The notes below the pieces were generated by a model that was given only the letters and a program-made list of their open reading frames with translations, had not been told where the DNA came from and did not search any database. Both the position numbers and the translations under genes were made by a program. DNA of 21,358 bases from JADCRZ01 sp039921525 (lineage in GTDB: Bacteria; Bacteroidota; Bacteroidia; Chitinophagales; Chitinophagaceae): contig JBDSBP010000004.1 of the NCBI GenBank assembly GCA_039921525.1, forward strand, positions 1-21,358, given 5' to 3'. How positions within the stretch are numbered: the stretch's first letter is position 1; each line of letters begins with the position of its first letter. Shown here in pieces: positions 15,361 through 21,358 of the stretch.

Positions 15361-16227
15361 ATGTCTATCAAACTCACTGTATTGCTTAGCTTTTTGTCAG
15401 TATTACTGTTTTCCTGCGTTAGTAATAAAAAATTTAAGGCCGAACAGGTCAGGTATGTAGAACTGAATACATCCTACGCCAAATTGCAGGCAGACCTCAA
15501 ATCATGTAACGATAAAGTGGGCGAAGCAGCACTTAATAAAGCTTTAATGGAAGGGGAAATAAAAAATCTCACTAATCAACTCGCTTTTATCAAGGAAAAT
15601 AACACTACTGTGTTGAAACAATTGCAGGATCTTTCGGTACTTTCCGGTACACAGGCTGAGAGCGTCAAAAAATCACTGGATAACCTGAGCGGCAAAGATG
15701 CTTACATCAAAGACCTGCAATCTGCCTTGTCGAGGAAGGATTCTTTGAATATGGTATTGGTAATGAACCTGAAAGGAGCGCTTAACGATGTTAACGATAA
15801 GGATGTGGAAATAAAGGTAGAAAAGGGAGTGGTGTTCATATCCATTTCAGACAAGATGCTTTTTAAAAGTGGCAGTTCTGATGTAACAGACCAGGCTAAG
15901 ACCGTGTTGGGCAAAGTGGCCCAGGTGCTTAATGCCAACCCACAGATAGACTTCCTGGTGGAAGGACATACAGATACTATTCCCATCCATAATAATTGTA
16001 TTGTTGATAATTGGGATCTAAGTGTTAAGCGGGCTACTGCTGTAACACGTATACTACAGAATGTTTACAAGATCGATCCTATCCGTATGACAGCTGGAGG
16101 CAGAAGTGAATATGCGCCTTTAGTAGCCAATGAAACGCTGGAAGGACGGGCAGCTAACAGGCGTACACGGATTGTAATTCAACCTCAATTAGACCAGTTT
16201 TTTCAATTACTCGATAAAAAGTTGTAA
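15361..16227 (+). CDS. OmpA-family peptidoglycan-binding lipoprotein
   Basis: 288 residues. The signal peptide ends in a lipobox-like LLFSC (Cys19), predicting a lipid anchor. Residues ~25-125 are rich in heptad-like Leu/Lys/Glu and likely form a coiled coil. The C-terminal OmpA domain (about 155-275) has LFKSGSSDVT, the binding loop VEGHTDTIPI, NWDLSVKRATAV and GRAANRRTRIVI, with the conserved Asp and Arg that hold diaminopimelate of peptidoglycan. The product tethers the outer membrane to the cell wall or works with a trans-envelope complex. A terminator follows the stop. Confidence 0.88.
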   Translation: MSIKLTVLLSFLSVLLFSCVSNKKFKAEQVRYVELNTSYAKLQADLKSCNDKVGEAALNKALMEGEIKNLTNQLAFIKENNTTVLKQLQDLSVLSGTQAESVKKSLDNLSGKDAYIKDLQSALSRKDSLNMVLVMNLKGALNDVNDKDVEIKVEKGVVFISISDKMLFKSGSSDVTDQAKTVLGKVAQVLNANPQIDFLVEGHTDTIPIHNNCIVDNWDLSVKRATAVTRILQNVYKIDPIRMTAGGRSEYAPLVANETLEGRAANRRTRIVIQPQLDQFFQLLDKKL

Positions 16228-16242
16228 CGCTAATTTTGCGGG

Positions 16243-16285
16243 AATGATCACTCTTGTTTCACAACCAGGAGTGGCATCATTTTTT
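16243..16285 (+). terminator. Intrinsic terminator after the OmpA-family gene
   Basis: AATGAT and CACTC (16243-16253) pair with GAGTG (16269-16273) and ATCATT (16276-16281), with a GC bulge, and a T-run follows to 16285. The loop is 15 nt. Confidence 0.7.
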
Positions 16286-16340
16286 ATGTAAATAGAGGTC
16301 GGCAGGAATCATAAATTATTTATTATAAAATGCATCTATT

Positions 16341-17198
16341 ATGTTATGGCAGGGAAGACAAGGCAGTTCAAATGTGGATGACAGGCGCGGAATTTCTGGT
16401 GGGGGTGTGCTTGCAGGAGGAGGAGTAATTGGCGTCATCGTTTTATTACTAAATTTTTTCCTGGGTGGTGGAGACGCCTCTGAACTTCCACAGGTTATAC
16501 AGCAAGGCACTCAGCAGCAACAGGAAATGAGCCCCGAACAAAAAGCTGCTGATGATCAACGGGCCCAGTTTGTAAAAGTAGTTTTAAAAGATACGGAAGA
16601 TATATGGAGCGACCTCTTTCAGAAGAAAGGGAAAACTTATACAGACCCGAAAATGGTTTTATTCAGGCAATCCGTAGAATCTGCCTGCGGAGGTGCCAGT
16701 TCGGCTACCGGGCCTTTCTACTGCCCCGGTGATCATAAATTATATATCGACTTATCATTTTATGAAGAATTAAGCAAGCGATTTAATGCGCCGGGCGACT
16801 TCGCCATGGCTTACGTTGTGGCTCACGAAGTAGGGCACCATGTTCAAACCTTATTGGGCACAACAGAGAAGGTAGCTCAAATCAGGGGACAAATGAGTAA
16901 ATCGGAATACAACAAGTATTCGGTAAAGGTGGAGTTGCAGGCAGATTTTTACGCAGGTGTATGGGCTCACTATGAAAAAAACATGAAAAAAGTAATTCAG
17001 GATGGTGATGTGGACGAAGCACTAAATGCTGCAAATGCCATTGGCGATGATCGCCTGCAACAGGAATCCCAGGGTCGAATAGTGCCGGATGCTTTTACCC
17101 ATGGCACTTCTCAACAGAGGATGTATTGGTTCAAGAAAGGATATGAAACAGGAGATATGGACCAGGGAAATACTTTTTCTGCTAATGATCTTCAATAA
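16341..17198 (+). CDS. YpfJ-type neutral zinc metallopeptidase (membrane-anchored)
   Basis: 285 residues. The short cytoplasmic start MLWQGRQGSSNVDDRRG is a hallmark of the family. It is followed by a Gly-rich membrane helix (about 22-42) and an extracytoplasmic domain. The zinc motif HEVGH is at 162-166 (VVAHEVGHHVQ), and the probable third ligand is Glu198 in VELQADFYAGVWAH. Cys116 and Cys128 (ACGGASSATGPFYC) could form a disulfide. TSQQRMYWFKKGYETGD near the end is also family-typical. The physiological substrate is not known for this family. It is probably transcribed separately from the OmpA-family gene, given the terminator between them. Confidence 0.92.
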   Translation: MLWQGRQGSSNVDDRRGISGGGVLAGGGVIGVIVLLLNFFLGGGDASELPQVIQQGTQQQQEMSPEQKAADDQRAQFVKVVLKDTEDIWSDLFQKKGKTYTDPKMVLFRQSVESACGGASSATGPFYCPGDHKLYIDLSFYEELSKRFNAPGDFAMAYVVAHEVGHHVQTLLGTTEKVAQIRGQMSKSEYNKYSVKVELQADFYAGVWAHYEKNMKKVIQDGDVDEALNAANAIGDDRLQQESQGRIVPDAFTHGTSQQRMYWFKKGYETGDMDQGNTFSANDLQ

Positions 17199-17289
17199 GA
17201 CAGGTTCAAACAATGAAAGGTTCCTCTCTGGTTATACTTAAGGAAGAAGCCCATTTAATTAAACTAAGTGCCCGCCAGGTCATCCTATT

Positions 17290-17330
17290 ATAAAAGTGTG
17301 TACTGGCAAAACAAAGAGTGGAACTTTTAT
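17290..17330. terminator. Weak inverted repeat between converging genes
   Basis: ATAAAAGT (17290-17297) and ACTTTTAT (17323-17330) are complementary with a 25-nt loop. The position between converging genes fits a bidirectional terminator, but the stem is AT-rich and the loop long. Confidence 0.3.
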
Positions 17331-17360
17331 TTGTGAAGAAATGTATGATCAATATTTTAA

Positions 17361-18605
17361 TCAAAATGTTTTTATCATTTCGGAGCATTCTTCTTCTACC
17401 TCCCCGAGACTTGCCTGGTAACGAACGATCCTGCTTCCTATCATTAATATAAACAGGCTTGAAATAGCACAGACGGCCATCACAATAACCATAGGTAACG
17501 CGCTATTATTATTCAACCAACTCACCAATGCTGAAGCCAACGCACCAATACTCATTTGAATTCCTCCCATTAATGCCGAAGCGCTGCCGGCATTTTTATT
17601 GAAAGGCGCCAGGGTTAGTGCTGATGTATTAGGAAACACAAATCCCTGGCAACATAAGAATATGAAAATTAAACCCACAGTGCCCAGCACACCTAACCAG
17701 CCATTTACTGTCGCCACCAATAATACAATACCAGTAAGTGATTGACACACCAATGCAGCTACAACAATTTGTTCGCTTTTAAAACCCCTGGACAATAATA
17801 AACTATTAAGTTGGCTGGAAGTTATAAGGCCGCCGGCAATGGTCGCAAATATCCAACCATATTGCTGGGCAGTAACTTTATATAATTCCATAAATACATA
17901 TGGAGAACCGGCAATGTAGGCATATAGGCCCGCACTGGCTATCGACCCTGTTAATACATACGTGTAAAATTGTGGTTGTACGAGTATAGAAAAAAAACTC
18001 GTTAGTATCGATTTTGGCCGCAGCGACAAAGTGGTGTCAGGCGGCCTGCTTTCCGGCAATATAAAATGGACACCTGTGAGAATTAAAGCTCCTATTACTG
18101 CTAGAATAACAAATATATAATGCCATCCAAAATAAGTGCTCATATAACCACCCGTAGTAGGCGCTATCATTGGCGATACTCCAACAACGAGCATAAGCAA
18201 TGCGAAAACTTTAGCGTTTTCCTTAACCGGAAAAATATCACGCACCATTGCCCTTGAAGCCACCATGCCTGCACATCCACCCAATGCCTGTAGAAAGCGC
18301 AACCATATCAACACTTCCACCGATTTCGCCAACGCACAACCAATAGAAGCGATTATATACAATGAAAGACCGAAATACAACGGGTTCTTCCTGCCATAAC
18401 GATCGAGGAGCGGGCCGTATAATAACTGGCCGAATGAAATTCCAATAAAAAAGCTCGACAATGAAAGTGAAACCTGGGCCACGGTAGTATGCAGGTCTGC
18501 CGCTATGGCTGGAAACCCGGGCAAATACATATCAATAGAAAAGGGACCTATTGCGGAAAGCGTTCCCAATATTACGATCATTAAAAAATACCTCTTTGGA
18601 GTCAT
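17361..18605 (-). CDS. Bcr/CflA-family multidrug efflux MFS transporter
   Basis: A 12-helix major facilitator of the drug/H+ antiporter type. I prefer the ATG at 18605 (MTPKRYFLMIVILG, 414 residues); an upstream in-frame ATG at 18620 adds only MYHSH. Helix 1 contains GPFSIDMYLPGFPAIAADL, the Bcr signature. Motif A is GQLLYGPLLDRYGRKNPL in loop 2-3, and helix 5 carries GVSPMIAPTTGGY, the drug-antiporter motif C region. Members export drugs such as bicyclomycin or chloramphenicol, or small peptides and sulfonamides; the substrate is not predictable here. Inner membrane. No regulator gene adjoins it. Confidence 0.92.
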   Translation of the reverse strand: MTPKRYFLMIVILGTLSAIGPFSIDMYLPGFPAIAADLHTTVAQVSLSLSSFFIGISFGQLLYGPLLDRYGRKNPLYFGLSLYIIASIGCALAKSVEVLIWLRFLQALGGCAGMVASRAMVRDIFPVKENAKVFALLMLVVGVSPMIAPTTGGYMSTYFGWHYIFVILAVIGALILTGVHFILPESRPPDTTLSLRPKSILTSFFSILVQPQFYTYVLTGSIASAGLYAYIAGSPYVFMELYKVTAQQYGWIFATIAGGLITSSQLNSLLLSRGFKSEQIVVAALVCQSLTGIVLLVATVNGWLGVLGTVGLIFIFLCCQGFVFPNTSALTLAPFNKNAGSASALMGGIQMSIGALASALVSWLNNNSALPMVIVMAVCAISSLFILMIGSRIVRYQASLGEVEEECSEMIKTF

Positions 18606-18683
18606 GTGGCTATGGTACAAAAATAGGGGAATAAATTTATTAGATTATTTTAGAAGTTTGCGCTTTATGTCCTAAGTCAGGTC

Positions 18684-18708
18684 TTGACTTCTGAAGTCTT
18701 CAGACTTG
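18684..18708. repeat. Overlapping palindromes, TTGACTTCtGAAGT copy 1
   Basis: Three nested palindromes share this stretch: GACTTC-T-GAAGTC, CTGAAG-T-CTTCAG and AAGTCT-TC-AGACTT. The first 14 bp recur with one change at 18894-18907. Confidence 0.6.
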
Positions 18709-18801
18709 TAAATAAGCAAACTAATTTGTTTATAAAATGACTAAAATTTTAAAATTGGATATTTTCAAAAATCAATGATCGATTTGTAAGCTGTCGCATA
18801 A

Positions 18802-18816
18802 AAACCTACAAGGTTT
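18802..18816. repeat. Palindrome AAACCT-ACA-AGGTTT, copy 1
   Basis: A perfect 6-bp inverted repeat with a 3-nt centre. A near copy, AAACCT-TAT-AGGGTT, follows at 18844-18858. Confidence 0.6.
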
Positions 18817-18843
18817 GCGTTTTTAGTGTAGGGAAAGGGGCTC

Positions 18844-18858
18844 AAACCTTATAGGGTT
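18844..18858. repeat. Palindrome AAACCT-TAT-AGGGTT, copy 2
   Basis: A diverged copy of 18802-18816 with the same layout. AACC and GGTT still pair. Confidence 0.5.
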
Positions 18859-18893
18859 AAACAGGGGGTGACCAAAAAACAAAATATTTTCGG

Positions 18894-18907
18894 TTGACTT
18901 CCGAAGT
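18894..18907. repeat. TTGACTTCcGAAGT, copy 2
   Basis: Identical to 18684-18697 at 13 of 14 positions; the difference is the centre base of the palindrome. It lies immediately before the candidate DUF3995 promoter. Confidence 0.55.
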
Positions 18908-18940
18908 TTTGAAAAACCAGCAAGTCAGGGCGTACCTTTA
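18908..18940 (+). promoter_or_regulatory. Candidate promoter of the DUF3995 gene
   Basis: TTTG (18908-18911), 21 nt, then TACCTTTA (18933-18940), one mismatch from TAnnTTTG. The ATG is 23 nt downstream, the same distance as for the S46 promoter. Confidence 0.42.
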
Positions 18941-18963
18941 TCTGGTGAAATAAATACTATAAG

Positions 18964-19386
18964 ATGATAATATTAATCCTTATAAACACAACCATACTTA
19001 CAGTATTAGCAGCAATGCATTTTTATTGGGCGTTTGGAGGAAAGCGTTTTTTTGAAGGGTCGGTACCAACTTATCCAACCGGCCAATTTGTTTTTCGACC
19101 TGGATTCTTGACTACTATTTTTGTGGCTGTTATGCTATTGGGTTTTGCTTTTATTACAGTTGGCAACTTGAGCATTTTCAAAAATATAAATGACGACAGA
19201 AATATTAAATATGGAACTTATGGAATTTGCATAATTTTTCTTTTACGTTCCATTGGTGATTTCAAGTTCATAGGATTTGGTAAAAAAGTAAAAGGCACGA
19301 AGTTTGCCTCTAATGATACAAAATTTTATTCACCACTAAGTTTGCTTATAAGCATAACCAGCCTGGTAATTGGTATCGTAAAATAA
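18964..19386 (+). CDS. DUF3995-family small membrane protein
   Basis: 140 residues with four predicted membrane helices (about 1-22, 46-68, 80-98 and 118-138). The N-terminal pattern, a first helix leading to AAMHFYWAFGG and then a loop with VPTYPTG, is characteristic of DUF3995. The GDFKFIGF segment after helix 3 is also typical. No function is known for the family. Single-gene unit with its own candidate promoter and a terminator behind it. Confidence 0.82.
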   Translation: MIILILINTTILTVLAAMHFYWAFGGKRFFEGSVPTYPTGQFVFRPGFLTTIFVAVMLLGFAFITVGNLSIFKNINDDRNIKYGTYGICIIFLLRSIGDFKFIGFGKKVKGTKFASNDTKFYSPLSLLISITSLVIGIVK

Positions 19387-19439
19387 CAAGTTTGGATGAA
19401 TTACGTCCGCTGAATTTAAATCTGATTTTTATGGTATAC

Positions 19440-19483
19440 AAAAAGGGAGTGGAATAAGATACCTTATCTAATCCCTTTTTTAA
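19440..19483. terminator. Bidirectional intrinsic terminator
   Basis: The outer stem AAAAAGGGA (19441-19449) / TCCCTTTTT (19473-19481) and inner stem ATAAG / CTTAT, separated by an internal loop, lie between the converging DUF3995 and hydrolase genes. A- and T-runs flank it on the two sides. Confidence 0.75.
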
Positions 19484-19506
19484 ATATAATAGGAACACTT
19501 TAAGAG

Positions 19507-20334
19507 TTATTTAATAAAACTTAAAAGATCCTGATTGAGACGTTTGCGTTCAGTAAAGTATAATCCATGTGGTGCTCCCACATACACGAGGTATTGTGCA
19601 TCCACAAGTATTTTTGCCGTCTGGTCGCTGCTTGATTGAATAGGAACGGTTTTGTCACTATCGCCATGAATGATCAGTGTAGGCACATCTATTTTTTTAA
19701 TATCCTCCCTGAAATCTGTTGCTGAAAAAGACCTTACACAATCAAGCGTGGCTTTGGGAGATCCCAATAAAGCCAGTGTTTGATTCCACTGAAGATACGA
19801 CTGACTAACGGGATGGCTCACCAGGCTTACACCAAAAAACTGTTTCCCAAAAGTTTCGAGGAAGTCTGCCCTATTGTCTTTTATCTGGTCTGATATCTTA
19901 TTAAAAACTTCTTCATCAACGCCGTCAGGATTATCGGTAGTCTTTAACAGGTAAGGCACAACAGAACTTACTAATACAACTTTAGACACATGGGCATTTC
20001 CGTATAATCCGAAGTAACGTGCTATTTCACCACCACCCATAGAAAAACCGACGAGGGTTACATCGGTAAGATCTAATTCATCTAAAACGGCTTTAAGATC
20101 ACCGGCCAGGGTATCATAATCATAACCTTGCCAGGGTTTACTGGATTTTCCAAAGCCTCTTCTGTCATAGGCTATGCAACGAAGCCCATGTTTTGGTAAT
20201 TCGGTAAGTTGATATTCCCACATTTCATGACTAAGAGGCCAGCCATGTATAAATACCACCGGCTTCCCACTACCCCAATCTTCATAAAAAAGATTTGCAG
20301 GAGAGGAAGAACTGTTAGATTGAATGTAACCCAT
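19507..20334 (-). CDS. Alpha/beta hydrolase, non-haem chloroperoxidase/arylesterase-like
   Basis: I choose the ATG at 20334 (MGYIQSNSSSS, 275 residues) because MGYI followed by a short polar stretch and LFYEDWGSGKPVVFIHGWPLS is the usual start of this group; an upstream ATG at 20391 would add 19 atypical residues. In the longer numbering the nucleophile is Ser117 (GFSMGG), the acid Asp246 (HGDSDKTVP) and the base His275 (APHGL). The oxyanion region is HGWP. Homologues hydrolyse esters and show side perhalogenation activity in vitro; the true substrate is unknown. No signal peptide in the chosen form, so it is probably cytoplasmic. It lies last in a run behind acylphosphatase and a membrane protein. 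Confidence 0.9.
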   Translation of the reverse strand: MGYIQSNSSSSPANLFYEDWGSGKPVVFIHGWPLSHEMWEYQLTELPKHGLRCIAYDRRGFGKSSKPWQGYDYDTLAGDLKAVLDELDLTDVTLVGFSMGGGEIARYFGLYGNAHVSKVVLVSSVVPYLLKTTDNPDGVDEEVFNKISDQIKDNRADFLETFGKQFFGVSLVSHPVSQSYLQWNQTLALLGSPKATLDCVRSFSATDFREDIKKIDVPTLIIHGDSDKTVPIQSSSDQTAKILVDAQYLVYVGAPHGLYFTERKRLNQDLLSFIK

Positions 20335-20398
20335 ACTCAAATTTATTTTATAATTTTTTATAAATACATGGTGTATAGTTTCATTAATCATTCAAAAA

Positions 20399-20863
20399 TT
20401 AGTCCACCGGTTTAGATGCAGCAATAACCTGTTGATCCCTTAATTCATTCGATGCTGCTGGCTTTAGGTTCGTCAGAAAGAACAGGGTGATTGCAATCCA
20501 TCCTACCCAGAATAAATACACTCCAATATGGAATCGTTCACCTAACAAGTGATGTGAAATGGTATGGCTAAAATCATTGTAGGTGAAATAAAGTCCTGTT
20601 AACGCAAGTAAGCAGCTAATTCTGTGAAAGGTTTTTCCTTGCCCCGAAGGGTATCGTTTTTGTATGAAGCTATGAAGGAGGTAAAAGGCAGTCAGAGCAA
20701 TAAGTATTAGCAGTGCGCCTTTCCACCAGGTTTTTAAAAAATTATATTCTTTGTAGAACAAACTCATACCGGCCTTGCTTACCAGGGATGCTTTTGTCAT
20801 CAGGTATCCGGAAGCGATGGAAAGAATTAATAGGAATAAAGCCAAACCTCTGCCGCGTGTCAT
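20399..20863 (-). CDS. Hypothetical four-helix membrane protein
   Basis: The ATG at 20863 (MTRGRGLALFLLILSIASGYLM, 154 residues) gives a good first helix; an in-frame ATG at 20893 adds ten residues and is also possible. Four hydrophobic segments are seen, near MTRG-YLM, WWKGALLILIALTAFYLL, ISCLLALTGLYFTY and VYLFWVGWIAITLFFL. Histidines cluster in the loop DFSHTISHHLLGERFHIG, which could face the periplasm or bind metal or haem, but no known motif is matched. It lies 8-38 bp behind the acylphosphatase gene and 64 bp before the hydrolase start. Confidence 0.7.
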   Translation of the reverse strand: MTRGRGLALFLLILSIASGYLMTKASLVSKAGMSLFYKEYNFLKTWWKGALLILIALTAFYLLHSFIQKRYPSGQGKTFHRISCLLALTGLYFTYNDFSHTISHHLLGERFHIGVYLFWVGWIAITLFFLTNLKPAASNELRDQQVIAASKPVD

Positions 20864-20901
20864 GAAGTTGTTTTTATACAGCAAAATAAACAAGGTAAAT
20901 C

Positions 20902-21171
20902 CTAATGAAGAATTTTAAATTCGTCAAAATGCTGTTCGGCAGCGTCTTCCGTATTAACCTTTTCAACCCTGGCGTCAGACGGTCCTTTCTTACACCATTC
21001 CACAAAATTTTGCAGTTGTTCTATAGTTCCACTGGCCAAAATTTCTACATGCCTTTCGGGGGTGTTTTTTACCCACCCCGTTATACCTATTTGTCGGGCC
21101 GTTTTCCTGGCTGAAACGCGGTAAAAAACGCCCTGTACTTTTCCCTGGATTATAAGACGAAGCGTAGCCAT
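20902..21171 (-). CDS. acyP: Acylphosphatase
   Basis: 89 residues, the standard length. It hydrolyses carboxyl-phosphate bonds such as acetyl phosphate or carbamoyl phosphate. The phosphate-binding loop is GKVQGVFYRVSA with catalytic Arg18, and the catalytic Asn36 is in GWVKNTPERHVEI; both are intact. The ferredoxin-like fold is complete, including the C-terminal FKILH strand. Cytoplasmic. The eight-unit heptamer array begins only 4 bp upstream of the start codon and would form its leader. Confidence 0.95.
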   Translation of the reverse strand: MATLRLIIQGKVQGVFYRVSARKTARQIGITGWVKNTPERHVEILASGTIEQLQNFVEWCKKGPSDARVEKVNTEDAAEQHFDEFKILH

Positions 21172-21175
21172 AATA

Positions 21176-21231
21176 GGTATGAGGTGTGAGGTATGAGGTG
21201 TGAGGTAAGAAGTAAGCGGTGTGAGGTTTGA
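21176..21231. repeat. Heptanucleotide tandem repeat, GGTATGA x8
   Basis: Eight 7-bp units in perfect register, alternating GGTATGA and GGTGTGA for the first four, then GGTAAGA, AGTAAGC, GGTGTGA and GGTTTGA. It is the inverse of the TCATACC arrays at 1803-1830 and 8182-8202 and the longest tract in the window. Confidence 0.88.
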
Positions 21232-21237
21232 CTGAAA

Positions 21238-21358
21238 TTAATGACGCTTGAAATACTGGATTTCCTGTTCATGCTTTTTTGCCGCCTCCATCGAATCAAA
21301 TATTCCCAGGTTTTTTCATTTATTTGTTTTAGCATGTTTCTTTCTTGAGTAAAGCCGG
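21238..21358 (-). pseudogene. C-terminal end of a gene, apparently frameshifted, cut by the window edge
   Basis: Reading in from the right edge, one frame is open as GFTQERNMLKQINEK and then runs on into the heptamer array with implausible sequence. The next frame, entered at the six-A run 21311-21316, reads KNLGIFDSMEAAKKHEQEIQ and ends YFKRH-stop at 21238, which looks like a natural C-terminus. In its own frame the second part is blocked upstream by a TGA. A one-base indel, sequencing error or independent small reading frame could explain this. I do not recognise the family. Confidence 0.4.

Larger units (their letters stand above)
18621..18963. other. 343-bp divergent intergenic region with two palindrome families
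   Basis: It separates the divergent efflux and DUF3995 genes. It holds the GACTTC-type palindromes (18684-18708 and 18894-18907), the AAACCT-type palindromes (18802-18816 and 18844-18858), and a candidate promoter for the DUF3995 gene. No coding sequence. Confidence 0.6.

Noticed and set aside
21176..21231. Possible CRISPR array
   Set aside because: The units are 7 bp with no spacers, and no cas genes are in the window.
21150..21335. A 61-residue minus-strand reading frame at the right edge
   Set aside because: Its second half is the translation of the heptamer array (open cycle of Ser-Tyr-Leu-Ile-Pro-His-Thr type) and it overlaps the acylphosphatase start; only the first ~15 residues may be real, as described under the frameshifted fragment.

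Overview
The window looks like an ordinary chromosomal stretch of a Bacteroidota bacterium, most likely a Chitinophagaceae-type soil or freshwater organism (inferred from the gene set, not from a database search). The signs are AT-rich DNA with no clear Shine-Dalgarno sequences, several TAnnTTTG-type -7 boxes, an S46 dipeptidyl-peptidase, an OmpA-family lipoprotein, a GHL10-type glycoside hydrolase, and a rhomboid pair beside an endonuclease/exonuclease/phosphatase membrane protein. I see no rRNA, tRNA, CRISPR array, prophage or transposase gene.

Layout. 1-3552 (minus strand): an exported GHL10 glycoside hydrolase, a MarR regulator and a radical SAM/SPASM protein, separated by repeat-rich gaps. 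3790-6804 (plus): an S46 DPP7-type peptidase and a NYN-LOTUS protein, closed by a terminator that also serves the facing gene. 6969-14241 (minus): a small exported basic protein, an AlkA-type DNA glycosylase directly behind cysS, an EEP-family membrane protein 9 bp behind a rhomboid-like protein, a second rhomboid, and the rRNA methyltransferase gene rlmD. 14564-17198 (plus): a tiny Ser/Thr-rich lipoprotein, an OmpA-family lipoprotein and a YpfJ-type zinc metallopeptidase. 17361-18620 (minus): a Bcr/CflA drug exporter. 18964-19386 (plus): a DUF3995 membrane protein. 19507-21171 (minus): acylphosphatase, a four-helix membrane protein and an alpha/beta hydrolase in one short run. The right edge holds a fragment that appears frameshifted.

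The genes are mostly housekeeping (translation, rRNA modification, base-excision repair) and envelope functions (peptide degradation, outer-membrane lipoproteins, intramembrane proteases). No multi-gene novel system is obvious. The most unusual signal is non-coding. At least four unrelated 7-bp repeat families (AATTACG, TCATACC/GGTATGA, TTAATTG, CTGATAG/CTATCAG) lie at gene borders. The CTGATAG family forms the stem of a dispersed hairpin element with terminal inverted repeats, present in three copies whose stems differ by whole heptamers (about 1, 3 and 4 rungs). Two of these repeat tracts run into coding sequence: one supplies the start codon and first ~20 residues of the DNA glycosylase, another the last codons and stop of the MarR gene. 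A second point of interest is the first rhomboid, which carries Asn where the catalytic Ser is expected, next to a second rhomboid with all catalytic residues intact.
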